Positions 44,144 through 57,442 of a stretch of DNA of 64,000 nt are shown here, piece by piece. The DNA comes from Phalacrocorax aristotelis (lineage: Eukaryota > Chordata > Aves > Suliformes > Phalacrocoracidae): NCBI RefSeq assembly GCF_949628215.1, contig NC_134281.1, positions 6,830,501 through 6,894,500 of the forward strand. The letters are read 5' to 3'. The notes beneath the pieces are model-generated. The model was not told the origin of the DNA. It made no database searches and saw only the letters and a list, made by a program, of their open reading frames with translations. A program made the translations under genes and the position numbers. How positions within the stretch are numbered: position 1 is the stretch's first letter; every line of letters begins with the position of its first letter.

Positions 44144-44159
44144 TTTTTTTTTTTTTTTT
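44144..44159 (+). repeat. T-run (T16)
   Basis: A homopolymer of about sixteen T lies between CATAA and GAGCATTTG. No associated element is recognised. Confidence 0.8.
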
Positions 44160-46569
44160 GAGCATTTGTGGCTGCACAATGTTCTCAGGAAAGCAAAACC
44201 AGTTTTGCATTCATTTGGACAAACTTGCATTTATCACCGCAGCAGGTCATTATTTAATCAAGCATAAGCTATCTAAACCAGCCTGTGACCATCCTAATAT
44301 GGTTAATAACAATAAAATCCTATTAACAAAAGCAATTACTTCACAGGAATTCAGCCATCTAGGGCTTTTCCAGGCTGCCTGGGAAGCAGTGATTTCTTCC
44401 TTCTGTCTGTGAAACCAAGTTGAGCAAGTGGCTCTTGTAGGACACCTACAAGGATGTCAGATTCAGGCTACCACAGGTCAAAGGGGAGTAGCTAGCTCTG
44501 CCTCAGTTTTCTCCCATATATCCCTTTCTATCAACTTGTGGGGTGTTTAGCTTGTGCTGAGGCAAAGAGGCAGCCTCGCTGAGGCGAGCATGTCCCTGGC
44601 ATAGCAGGGCTGTACAGGCTGCAGGGCAAAACTTCCCTGCTAGTGCTGGGCAGCCTCGCTCTCGTCCTCGGAAACCAGCCTGGACCTGCCACTTGATTTC
44701 TGCCCTGCATCCACATAGCACTGAAAAAACTACTGTTTCCTGCCATCCTCTAGTTACTAAGCAATTGGTGTTGCTGGCTCAAGGCATGTCTTTTACTATG
44801 TGTGTGGGAAAGGTTGCCTTTTGCCCTGGTATCGTTTATCCTCTTCAAGGTTAACTTTAAACACTCCGTGACCCACCTAAGTGCCAACAGGTATACACAG
44901 CTCTTTCCGAAACGGAAGCTGTTGCAAGTCCACGAGCTCCTGCGTGAGTACTGGGTCTCCCTTACCCTGAGTGCCGCCCCTTCGAGACGCCAACTGCTTT
45001 CACTGCTCCAGGCGGTGTGACCTTAAAGTCATGTCATGAAGCCTCAGAAATAGCAGGTGGAGAGGAGACAGATTTTCCTTTTTTTTTCCTCACCTCATTT
45101 ATTTAAGCACAAAACCCCCCTCCACCACATTTAGAAAGGCAGTCACAGATATTTCAAATACCAAACAAATCCATGCTTATCTTCTAACTTCTTCTGCTGT
45201 CTTAAAACTCAGGGGTACTATGTGCTACAAACACCTCCTCTTCACTGTGCCGGCATAAACCACTAGCAATCTCCAGCTCCAGCCCTGGAGAGAGCTTTAG
45301 CAACTAAACCAAGGTGGGTAGCAGGGAAGGAGAAGAAAGTATGCAAATTTCACTGGGCACACTATAATTACTAATTCGTAGCAGAACAGATCACAGTATT
45401 TCACGCTTATCCCATGTAATTCAGGCACAGCAGTATTCACTTTACTATTAATTTTAATAGAATAATTACCTTTATAAAGAAGAACGAAACTACTGTTAGA
45501 GGGTCAGATCCTCAGGTGGGGAAGATATGGTGATTTATGCTACTTTGATGAATTTTGTAATCTTCCTTTTCCTTCCTTTGAAAAGGAATTCAGTAATTGA
45601 CTAGTAGCCAGACTTACAGAGATAATCTACGCTAAATGGAGCAAAATAAGAAGAAATGGTGAAGCAAAGAAATGCAAACACTTAATGGTAAAATTTACAT
45701 ATCTGCATTTGAATGTTTATGTACATGTGTGCCTGGCAGACACACGAAGGCACATACACACAAGTGTCTTAACAGCAATTCCCAGTTCATTCCCAACACT
45801 GTCTGGCAGGAGAAACAGTTCCCATAGTGACACACATTGCTGAATTTATAATGTTATGTGGCCAGATTCAGCTCTGCAAATGGCAAGGAGTTCGGGATTC
45901 CAATAACATCCTTTTTGAGTATTAGCAGAGAGAAGGCTTTAGATGATGAGGTGTATAAATGACCTACAAAATAAGGATCAGACAGCTCTATTTTTATCTC
46001 AAGAGCCCAGAGAGAGATGTAAACCACTTAAAAATTTGGTCATGGCCACCAGAAACTTTTGATAGAAGTACTTTATAACCTGCAGCTGTCATAGTTCATA
46101 TATTTTTGAGAATAAGCTTAGACTTTACCCCCTGCCATTTGCTGCCCTCACATCCATTCTGCCTTTTTTCCTGTTTTCCCTGACATTTTCCTTTCCTTGT
46201 CCTTTTCCTTCATTTTCCTGTCTAGGCTCTGAGGAGCAGCTCCAGCAGATCTGCCTTTTCCCCAAGCTGGTGTGGCAGAGAGGAGATGGAAAGAAGTAGA
46301 GCTGGGCACCTGGAGAGGCTGGGCAGCTTGTGCATCTGCCTCTGGTCTTTAACCAGCTTCAGCTGTTGTAATTTAGATACTTCAAGGTGCTGCTTCATAT
46401 TAAAATGAATTGCTTTGAGAATTACTACTGACATGAATTGAATTTATGGCCCCATCCAGGAGTATATGCCCTCTTGTTGTGGTTAAGATAATCCATTGCT
46501 TGAAACAGAAGTTAAAATGTGTGCCAATTTTGTCAGTCAGCGGTGCTGTCATTGAAGTTTTTTACCTCA

Positions 46570-46583
46570 AAAAAAAAAAAAAG
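46570..46583 (+). repeat. A-run (A14)
   Basis: A run of about fourteen A follows TTTACCTC. On its own it does not identify a retrocopy; flanking sequence shows no tail-plus-body arrangement. Confidence 0.7.
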
Positions 46584-49474
46584 TATTTCAAAAGAATTGT
46601 TTCCTTTCTCTCTGCTAAGGTTTCATATTCAACTATTTTATTTCAGGGTTCTGTTTAAATTGAAACTACTACAGCATTATATGCAAAGAGAAATCAATCT
46701 CAGAAGGGGAAAAAAGAAGAACCAAATATAGATTAAAAAGCTGCCTCTCCAAAGATTTTGAAATATGAGAAGCCTGGCTCTGCATGTAAGATTAGTGACA
46801 GCTACGTGTCTGATGAATAGTTCAGCTCAAATCAGGGGAAAGTTTTACCCTAAGTATCTGCTGTTCCGAATGTTGAAACCTTAATATCATCCAGCCATAC
46901 AGCAGGTGCACATGGCTTCCTTATTCTCCCAGACTGCACAATGAAGTGAACAACAAAGAGAAATAATACATATGCTTATAATCAACCCACATCACTTTAT
47001 GACAAAGGGGTAATTTCTCTCTCTGGATATCCTTTTTTCATTATTTTTATACAAGGTAATATATTGGCTTTGTTCGCTTCTTATTAAGAAATGTAGATAT
47101 GGCACTGGCGACAGAGGCTTGCCTCGCATAGTGGTTTATGAATGGAGCTATTCTTGTACTTCAAATTGTAAGTATTTTTTTGAAGAATGGTCAAAATGAA
47201 TATTCAGTCACTGTGCATTCAGGGGCTCAATTCGTGGCCAGGGAGCATTCAAGACTTCAATTCTGCGCTGGGAGCTCATGGGGAGCCCTTCCATCTCTGC
47301 CTCGCAAGAAGCACAAGTCCTGGGCAGGGAAATGCAGAATGTCTTCTGCAAAGAAGCGTCTTCAGTGGCTGGTGTGCTTCAGGATTTTGTATTTTAATAC
47401 AAATGAATTATTCAAACAGTGTCAGCATTTGTTCATTAAAAAACAGGTAGAAATAGTCAAACTATGACAGCTTTTGACCTCCAAAGGCTTTTGTAGTAAC
47501 CAGGAGGCTCATGCTGCAGCAAGGTCAGTGCATCATCACGCCATAGCAGTTGCCTGTGTCTTTTTAGCACCTCCACTGCAAGGATCTCCAGCAGCTTCCA
47601 AGCTCTACCTTAACACAGTAAATCCCTGCCAAGGTGGAAGGGAAAGCATATTCCTGCCCTGACCACTATGGATTGTACAAGCTGCCCTGAAGGACATGGT
47701 CAGGAATGGTAAAAATATCCATTATTCTTCAGTGGAAATTCTGGGTTATATTTGTGTCCTCTTTGCTGGAGAGAGAGGTTGGTGGCAAGTTCCCTTCCAC
47801 TTTCTTTGGGCAGTGGAGTAGCAAGGCATTCATGAATTCTTTATGAATGTCCTTAACATTTTATATAGCTATAACGTTTTTCCTAATACTAAAGCAACCT
47901 GACCCAAGAAAGAGCTCTCAATGTACTCATCTACATTTATTATTATTGTTTGGAAGGAAACTCTTCAAAAGCTAACGAGGTATGTAGACTTATTTTTTTA
48001 AGTAATTGTATGTGCTATTACTTTCAAATGGAATGAGTCTGAGAAGATGAATTGTACAGTTGTTAGCACTTTTTGTTTTAAACTGTAATTTTTAATTTAG
48101 AAAACCACTGAGGGCAAGTAATTTATGTGCCCAAATGTGGAATTTAGATGACTCACTGGAGGCCCTCAGTCTTTGAAAGTGAGGTCCTAAATACTAGTTT
48201 GTGCTAAAGGGAGAGGAGCAGGCTATGTCTGCAATTTCAATAATGCAGCCTAGTGGTGTTGTGTGTTTCTGGGTCTTCCTTCAGTAGTCTGCAACACCCC
48301 CAAAATCATCACTCAGCACGATTGCAAACAGCTTCTCTCAATATCTATCTGAGGAAACTATACAGGATGGGATAAAAAAAATCTAGACAACCATAAAGCT
48401 GTGAAATGGGTGACATATATATACACCCATATATTTCTGTGCCATCTTTTCTCTTTTTCAGGGCACTGAAAGAGATGAGCAGTAGGGACACACCTTTGCA
48501 ACAGCTCCTCCCCATGCAGAGATGCCTGGTTACATCACAGCAAAGCTAAATCCCAACTGCATCTCAGTGAGACCTTGCTAAACTCTAGCGAAGTGAAGGG
48601 GAGTCAGACCAGCTCCACAAAGACAATATAACTATCTATTTAATATCCCTAAGGTACTGTCTGTGACCCATCTCTCAGCATAGCACACTGCATTACGTTT
48701 TTGTTCTGCAAGGGTAGAGTAACAAATGGGACTATCAGAAAGGGCCACAGATGCATCTTTTGTCATTTTTAAGAAAACTAGATTTGTATTAAGTCAGCCA
48801 TACTGCGGGCAAAAGAGGGTCTAAATGTACTGGAATAAGATTGAAGACTTGACATTTAAATTGCAAGGCTGAAATTTTTATGCATTCTTACATGCATGCT
48901 GTTATGGCTATGTGGGCAGATGAAGGATAGAAATGAGGAAGTGATGAAGTGTTCACCTTCTGATGATGGCTTGCAGAGGCAAAAAGGGAAATTGTTATTT
49001 ATAGGGATGTTGAGCATATCTTTATAAAATGTGCTTGCTTACCATTTTGGACAAAGATCTAGAAATCTCCTGATTTTGCTGAAAATGTTGGAAGATATGT
49101 GCATATAGGTGGAAGGCTTTCACATTTATATTGTATTTCTGGTGATGCAGTATAAAGAACTTTTCACCTGTGGCATGTTATACAGTTTTCCTGCAGCCAT
49201 AATTTGTCAGTTCTGCTGGCCATTAAATTAATGGCAAAGTTTTCCCCAGAATCTGAAGCTTCCCTTCAGCTTCCCTCCAGCTGAAGCATGCCAGTGTTTT
49301 GAGAAACTCTGCCAAGGTGCCATTGAAACTCTCTTTAGACTGAATGACAAGACAGTGTTGAAAACAATTGATGTATAGAGTCAACACATTCAATTTGAAG
49401 AATTCAATGTGAAGAATATATTATCTTTACCTGAAACTCCCAGAACTGTCTTGCAAAGCCCCCAGAGAGCTGTG

Positions 49475-49580
49475 GTTTTTTTTTTTTTTTGGGGGGTGTG
49501 TTTCTTTCTTTCATTTCTTTTGGTTTTTTTTTTCTTTTTTTGGGGGGCGGGTGTGGTGGGGTGGTTTGCTGTTGTTGTTG
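49475..49580 (+). repeat. T/G-rich low-complexity block
   Basis: Runs of T14, G6, CTTT repeats, T10, T7 and G6 are followed by GGTGTGGTGGGGTGG and GTTGTTGTTG over about 105 bp. It is strongly strand-asymmetric. A 159-codon minus-strand open frame across it (49390-49869) is a composition artefact, rich in lysine and threonine where it crosses the tract. Confidence 0.85.
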
Positions 49581-52524
49581 TCATGTGGTGCGTTTTTGGG
49601 GTCATAACTAGAGTTACTGACTGGCATAATTTTTTATATACACTAAATAAGCCTGCTTTCCAATATGTCTTATCTGACCATTTCTCAGGAAAGTAAGCTG
49701 TAAGCAGTAGACAACTTTCTAGGGATAAAAATGGTGTAAATACACTTCTGGATTTAGGGATCACAAGAAAAAACCTCACAGCTCCAATCCTGATCCTTCC
49801 ACAAACACAGCAGAATATAGACAGAACAGCAACAGTTGCAGTCCCCAGCCTAACAACGATGTGAATCATATATTACCGTAGATGGACTTCTGCCAAGGGT
49901 CTAAGCTATAAACCATAAAGAGCTCTAAGAACAACAAAAACTCACTGTCCTGGTTCAGCTAGAAGGTGGTGACTGCAAATATGCTTTACAATGTGCATGA
50001 CAAATAGGTGTAGAACTGAACATTAAATCCACCAGCACTTCATAATGCAGGACTTCTTCCTAACCAGAAACGCAATCTGTTATCTCACTAATTTTGATTC
50101 TGTCTCTTTCTATCTTCTTCATTTTAGTGGTGAGTAGATCTGATGGAGAATTAGTTTGCTCCATTTAATCCTAATTCATGTGTGTCTCTGAGACTTCCTA
50201 CCTCATCTGCCTTTCCTGGTGTGTATACCTATAAAGTAATAATGTATAGTTTTTATGATGACAGCAAGCCAGAGAAGGACCTTCAACTGAGCCAAACCGT
50301 ACTTGTCATCAACCTTAATGTAAATGTTGTCTTATTATCCACATCTCATTCCAAAACAGTTGGGGATTGTTACGAATATCTCATGTAGAAGTTTGGACCA
50401 GACCTGGGCTGCTGCACAGCATAGGTAGCTATTTCCCTTTCAAGAGTCTCAGGAGAAGCCGGGGGAGTTTCAGGAGAAGATCAGGCACAGCATCAAAATA
50501 TCATCTCAGCTGCCTCTGCTGTTTTTCCAGGTAACCATGTCACATGCTTAAAGTACCTCCTCCCGAGACTTCTTATCAGGAAACTCAAGGGTGACACTTT
50601 ACCCCAGTTGCTTGCTTAGCAAGGTGTATATTTGTCCCTCTCTTCTTCAGAAGGGCTGAATTGTTCCTGTAGTCTTTCATGGCCATGGGTAGCAGTGAAA
50701 GACTATGGTGTGTTAGCTTTCATTTGTACCAGTTGATCATGAAAGGAGAAACAGAGATATGTGTTAGTCTAGAAACAATACACAAGGGATATCATAGACA
50801 GATTAATCTGGCGCCTTGGAGACAGCATAATTCATTTGGATGAAAAGGGGATTCTCCTCAGTGACACAGAGAAAAATCTCCTTTTATCCTTTTCTTGGCA
50901 GAAGCGTGAAACACAAGGAGAAGCTCCTCTCCGTGGGAAATGGGGAATGCTATTATAGTTGCTGACACGACCCTGGCCAGAGATACTCAATTAGCCCTAT
51001 GTCCAGTTCCCTTCTTGGCCAAAGGCTTCCGTGGGCACCTAGGCTTTATGATTCAGTTCCCTACATATAACACAGGCACAACACCAACCCTTCTGTCTGT
51101 CTGCTGATGAGGACAAGTGATGCCGTGCGCACTGGTGGAATGACCAGAACAGGAGAATTTGAGCCTCTCCTGGGAGCTGGGACTGTGAGTCTTGCACAAC
51201 TCATGTTAGTCTGTAACACAGACCAACAAGTCTTCCCTCTGTAAAGGTTAAGTCTAGGCCAATGTTGGTCACAGGACATCACTGTATGTGGTACACCTTC
51301 AGCACTGTCAACTCTGCCCTCCAGCCTTCCCTTGAAAAATATATTATTGTAAACACAGTTAATTCCTTGTAACTGTCAAGAGGCTTTATTTTTCCTTCTC
51401 TCCTGTGATGAATTCTGTGTTAACCAAAATAACGTGACAAGGAATAATTGTCAAAGAGGTAAATTTATACTCAGCTCTTCTGATGATTTGGCAGTTTTTG
51501 AATTTGCATAGAGATCAAGCAATGCTTTTTCAAATACACTGGACTTGAATAAAATCAAGTGTGCTCACGGTAAAATACCTGTTATCCGCATTTCATAATG
51601 GAGAGAATTGTGGACAGATGTAGGTCAAGATTTCAGAGCAAGGCTCGTTGGATATGTTGACTCTTTTTTGATGTGGGTAACTTGCCACTCCCTGAAGATA
51701 TTTGATTTTCAGGGGGACTATAGGTCAGCTCTCTTAGAAAATGAGACTTCTGTGAAGGTCTGTCCATTTGGTGCATCATTATACAGCACTTCATAAAATC
51801 TCAAGTAGACTCTTCTCTACTCAAACTGCTATTTCTAATGCAAAGATGTGCAAAGGGGGCTATACTCATTTCTCATCAAGAACCTGAATCAACACTCCTG
51901 GAAAACTCCCATTAGCTTGAACGTGAATTGCCTTATGCCAATATAAAGTTATAAATATGGAACAGAACCAGTGGCACAGAACTGACACTATTGTAAAATA
52001 TGAGGTATGATTACCTTGGCCTGTTTTATTCTGCGTGCTGCTTCAGTAATACAGCTTCCAAGGCCCACCAAAGTTTGCAGTAATCCCCTAATTTGCATCA
52101 GATGTCTATCCTCCATTCAATGGCTTTTTAATGTCCCTGTGATTCCACAGGCCGGTGATATTGGGCATACAGCTTTGGCAGGGGGCCACCTGAAACATAG
52201 AGTTTCCTTTGCAGCACTTGATTACCAAAAGACTAGGTAATAGAAGGAGTGTTCAAAGAGGTGTAAAATTAATAATAGATATTGATTTATAAAGAACTGG
52301 ATTTAGATTATGGCAGGATAAGCAACACTTAAATCGAACAGCAAGTAAAAAAAAGTATCCAAAATATTATTATAGAGGGAAATGTGAGACACAAGGAGTA
52401 ACAAACTGAAGAGTAGGCTAGAGAACAGAGCAAGGTATATCATCAGCACAGGGAGTCCTAGAAGGCGGTACCACACATTAGCTTGACACTAGACCTTGGT
52501 GAAGCTAATTGATTACTTCAGAGT

Positions 52525-52603
52525 TTTGCAGGCGGGGAAAATAAGAGAGATGAGCCCCTTGCCCAAGCAAGCTAGCAGAAGAACCAAGAAGAAAAGTCAG
52601 GAC
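52525..52603 (-). mobile_element. MIR-like SINE relic inside TAFA1 intron
   Basis: On the plus strand the stretch GCAGGCGGGGAAAATAAGAG, then CCCCTTGCCCAAGCAAGCTA, then GCAGAAGAACCAAG and GTCAGGACC, mirrors the reverse complement of a MIR element. In that, ACAGATGGGGAAACTGAGG is followed by CTTGCCCAAGGTCACACAGC and AGAGC..GAACC. The element therefore lies on the minus strand. Confidence 0.6.
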
Positions 52604-55600
52604 CACAGCTATGGCCTTCATTACCACTGGCTGTTACATTGAATTTCCTTGGAAAAGGAGATGATATTGAAAGATACTGGCCTTAGAATATCCCCCTGAG
52701 GACACTGTGTGTGCATGGCTAGAGGCAGGAGTACAGGCTTGAGAGATCCTGGAGGGAAATGGCATTGATGCAACACTAGTGTAAGGGGCAGCTAAAACAA
52801 CACAGACTGTGTCACTAAATCACATTTCTTCCTGGAAGGGATGAAGATTAACCAAGACAGAACTAAAAGTGAGTCTTTGATAAAATGTGTAAGTGGCTAC
52901 ACTTGAACTGCAAATTATTTGCATCAACTAGAGGATGAAACAGTAGTTTTCCATTATGCTGCAGGAAATAGCGGCTTGCTAAATAACTCTTTTAACTTTC
53001 CTCTGGCACCTATTGATTATATCCAATAGAAATTAAGAGTAGAAGGCAATTAAGTTCAAAATTTAATGGTGTTCTGCTCCTGTTAATTTACTGCCTGACC
53101 TGATCAATACATTACACTGGATAACAATCTATTCCAGCAAGGCTTGGTTCCTCCAGTGTCCCTTCCACTAGAATTATAATAATGACAAACAATGAAATTT
53201 TAAGCAAAAAATTAAAAAAAAAGCAACACATAAAATAATTTAAAAATGGATTATTCACTGTAGTGGTGAAAACAGCTTAAAACTAAATTGACTTTTACAA
53301 TACAGAGCTTGGACTTTGTCAAAATATTAGATAAGCTACAACCTCAGCCTCACAGAACCCTCTGGAAATCGAAATCTCAAGCAAGTTTTAAACATCTCAC
53401 ATACACAGCAGTATGAAAAAACCTCCCTTAATCTAGAGGGCAAAACTGAAGTGTGAAACTAAAGATCAATGGTAGTGAAAGAAACAATATTGTGCTGTAG
53501 TTGTTCTTTTTTGTACATAGTAGTTAAGGTCCCTAGGTGAATACAGTATAGACTTTACGTATAAGAAGCTTTATCAAAATCTAGAAGTTCTGAGTTGATC
53601 TACATTAGGGTGTAGATTTTTTTGGACCTCCCTCTAAAACCTTGTAAGCACTTTCAAAAAACCTAAGCCAATTTCCTAAAGAAAACAGGGATGCAGTGGC
53701 ATTTGCCACCTACTTTTTTTCTCAAAGGTGGCACAGGAGGACGTGCTCAGAGGTAGGGCGAGGGGCAGGGAAGTCTCCGTCTCCCATCAACGTGCCTTGC
53801 AGTAGTGGCTGCTGGTTCCCACAGAGCCATGGGACATTGCGTGGCCTTGGGGACCACGGGGACGCTTCCTCAGTCCTGTCCTGCAGACATAGTCCTTGAA
53901 GTGGACAATCCAGGTTCAAATAGTGACCAGTAGTCCTGCATGTGTCAAAAAATGGAGCATTTTTCCAGAGAGGTACTTCCTTCCAGGAGCAGAATCATCA
54001 AGTGACTCTCTCCCCCTGTGTGTGTCTATGTACACACATGCGTGCCTATGTAACTGGCTGAATTTCATCACTTTTTTGCCAAAATTCAACATGTCAGCAT
54101 GAAGTCAAAACAAAATGAGATGAGGCTTTCTGAAAATATCCTCTTCGCTGATCAGCTGTATTCCTACCAGCATTCACTGTGTAGCCAGCACACCATTAAT
54201 CACTATGAAACATTTTCATTTATTTTGACACCAAAGAGAAATTGGAAGGAAGAGTATTTTTGGATGGGAATGGAAAGCAGACTGTAGGAGTATCTCATTT
54301 TACTTTAGGGTTTCCCCAGACTGAGTGGAGAACAGGAGGACCCTGTGGGTCTGCCCCCTTTCTGCCCCCCATGCCAAGTTTTTATCTCATACTTTATGGA
54401 TACAGTAACAGTGATGCAAACAGTGCATGGTTTTAATCTATTTAGTTACAGCACGCCTTTTCAGGTTTCTAAGAAAGAAAAAAATTCCAAATGTTTGAGG
54501 TTATTTACTGTATCCAGTGTAACCTAACACAGCAAGTCTGCTCCCTCTCTGCAGTGTAACCTATCTTCACTCCTGTGTTGCCCACAGCCCAATTTTTCTT
54601 TTTTTTTCACTACATGAAGCACACGCTCTTGCCCTCACTGGATGCCCACCTTGTTTTGCAGCACAAACTAGTAGACTGTGGTTCCTTGTCAGACTGCAGA
54701 GTGCAAGCGTAGCCCCCTTGGTCTCTGTAAGACCCCTGGCCAGAACCTCTCAACATCTATGGTGTTTTTTTCTTACTGAAAAAAACCCAAGCAAAAATAA
54801 TACCATAATAATTCCAGGCACCTTTCATTTTTAGCTGAAAAATGTGGTTGGAGGCAGCAGCATCTACGTTCTTTGACATATCGTAGTATGCCATGAAGCG
54901 AGCAAATGTAAGGGTAGACATAACCAAAATATGTTGTACAAGCAGGACACTACACTAAGATAGCTGATTTATATTCTACAGAAAGCTACATTTAGCAAGA
55001 CCTAATATTTCAGAAAAAGCTAGCAGAACAAGCACACAATCCATACCCTGAGCACAGGGATACTGCAGTAAGCCTTGCCTGTAATTCTGCTCAAAACCTG
55101 TGGACTCAGCAGAGCCAGAAAGGGCTCTGGCTGGCCCTTTTGCTGCTTCTGAGATCTGCCAGCACTGCTAATGTTCCTGGCTACACGTTTTCTCCAGGTC
55201 TGTGACTACTAGACAGTCATATTTAGGAAGACAAAGTGAAGAAGACAACCAGAATAAAAATGCAGCAAAATTCAGCAACATGCAATTAGTACTTCCTAAA
55301 ATGGCATAGGTATCCACCAGGAAAATAGAGCTGGCACTCACAATGGTGGTGAAGACACAGTGTAATGGGTCATTAAGATCCAGGTGGTCCTTACAGGATT
55401 TCTAGTAATGGTGCACTGAAGTTTAAAGAGTGCATATATACCCTTGCATTTTTAGTAGCACTCAGTAATAGTGATCAGTATGTTATATTTACTTCTTATC
55501 TCATACTATGTAAAGCAGAGCCTAGCAAATGCTTCACATTTAGCAATTTATTTGATTTAGGAATGTATTTTCTGTCCATGAACAATCTGCTCACTGAGTG

Positions 55601-57426
55601 CGTTGATTACAGTTTGGTTATTTTAGAACCATTTCATGAAAAAATTTAAAAAGGGGACAGTTTGCTCTCCAGCTACTGTGGTAACATTTCAGGCATGCAC
55701 TACTGAGAGTTTATTAGCCACGTTGAAATTCTTCAGTCTAAACCACAGCCAATTTATTCCTGTAACACTACTTCCTCACAGGTCATCATCTGTATGGATT
55801 AGATCTGAGACCTGGAGGTTGTTTAAAAACATGAATTTCTATTGCTATTTCTATTGGTTTAATAGTAATCCAATAACAAATTATTCTAATCCCCTTTTTC
55901 TTTTCAAATGCCAGACTATTTTTCTTTATAAATATAGACAGGAAAAGGAAAAAAACCCTAATTAAAGAAGGTTAAATCAGCAGGGCAGAAGTTTCTTACA
56001 GGGTTTAGTACATAAAAGCATTCACAGGCATGTTTTTTCTATACCAAATATGTTTATTTTAACAGTTAGGCTGTAATATTTTTGACATTTCTGCCCCAGA
56101 CTTCCATACTGCGTCATATTCTGTGTCAGGGTATCCTTCTAACACCACCTCTTCTGACCTTTATGGGACTGGCTTCTTCACCATTGAAGACCAGGAAAAA
56201 ATAAGAAAAAATCCCATTCAGTTCAGGCTGCTCCTGGTACAAGTGGCAGAGCAGCCTCACAATTTCCCTTCTGACTCCCTGGGGTCTGCTTAGCCAAAAC
56301 AGCCCGAAGGTGCAAATTGCCCACAGCTGCTCCCCACCAGCAGCCTCTAAGGACATGGTCCCATCAAACCAGAGCTGGAGGATCTCGTGCAGGGCTTATG
56401 CCTAATCAGAGCTACTACTGCTTTTGGAGACAAGTACAGAGCAGTGGGAGGTTGCCAACACTAACTTCCTAAAGGTTAATAATTACAACTACATTTTGGC
56501 TGATATTTTCAAAGCTGCCTAGAGGGAATGGATGCCCAGTCCCCATTAATTTTAATAGGAACTGGGCAGGCACAGTCCTTATGAAGCTCTGACTATTTCA
56601 GCCTATTACTGCTGGTGACATAAGGTTTGATATTGCAGGAGGCTGATTACCTGCTGGGAGCACTGGAGCTAATGCAGCTCCTGTATTTTGGCTTGAAAAT
56701 TGAATATGCAAAATGCATGAAGAGTGTGGCTATGCTTACCATAAATAATGAGTTTGAAATGAAAGTGGTTCACATGGAAAGGGTCTAACCCAAAGCTTGT
56801 CACAAATGAGGGTACCTGATTATTTGAGAAATATACTGATTGAATACAACGCACACTTGCAGGAGTTTTCACTAAACGCCTTTGCATTAGGGTTGCTACA
56901 TTTAGAGCTTAAGCTTCTAACCTGATTTGACAGTTTATTCCTTTTATTAGGAAATTGTATCAGCTTTCAGAAGGTTTTTGGTAACAGTAAAACATAGATC
57001 TGGGTGGTTTGTGATTACATTTGAATTTTAGGAATTTCAAGCCCTCCTCCATTCGCTTTATTTACCAAGCCTGACTACACTCAGTATATTTAGACCCACG
57101 TCCATTATAATCACAGGTCATTTCTGATCATAGTTTCCATCCTGCTGGGTTTTAATGAGCAAACTCATCTGGGAAATCTGCAAACCTGAACTGATACGTT
57201 TTTGCTAGAATCCCCACTTGTGGGCACCAGGGGTCATTTGAAGAATGCAAGCCAGGAAGCAAGGCTATAATTTACTTAATTTGTGTTTGCAAATGCTGGA
57301 TTATTTTTTTTTTGCAATGACCACACAGAACTTAAAAACACTCTTTCAGAGGAGTAGGAGAAATGGATTCTGCAATATTCCCTCATTATTGCTCATCCAG
57401 AGGAAGTCCAGCACTGCCATCTCTGA

Positions 57427-57442
57427 CAAAAAAAAAAAAAAA
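57427..57442 (+). repeat. A-run
   Basis: About sixteen A residues follow CTCTGAC and precede GAGATT, with a second shorter A-run a few bases later. No retroposon body was identified upstream. Confidence 0.75.

Noticed and set aside
49390..49869. 159-codon minus-strand open frame.
   Set aside because: Its middle is encoded by the T/G-rich simple-sequence block (poly-lysine and threonine); no homology or gene context.
49947..49975. TGTCCTGGTTCAGCTAGAAG, similar to one end of a bird ERV LTR.
   Set aside because: Only about 20 bases match and nothing around them supports an LTR, so it is not listed as an element.
51580..51640. TTATCCGCATTTCATAATGG, a possible further reverse MIR relic.
   Set aside because: Similarity fades after about 25 bases and other anchor words are missing.
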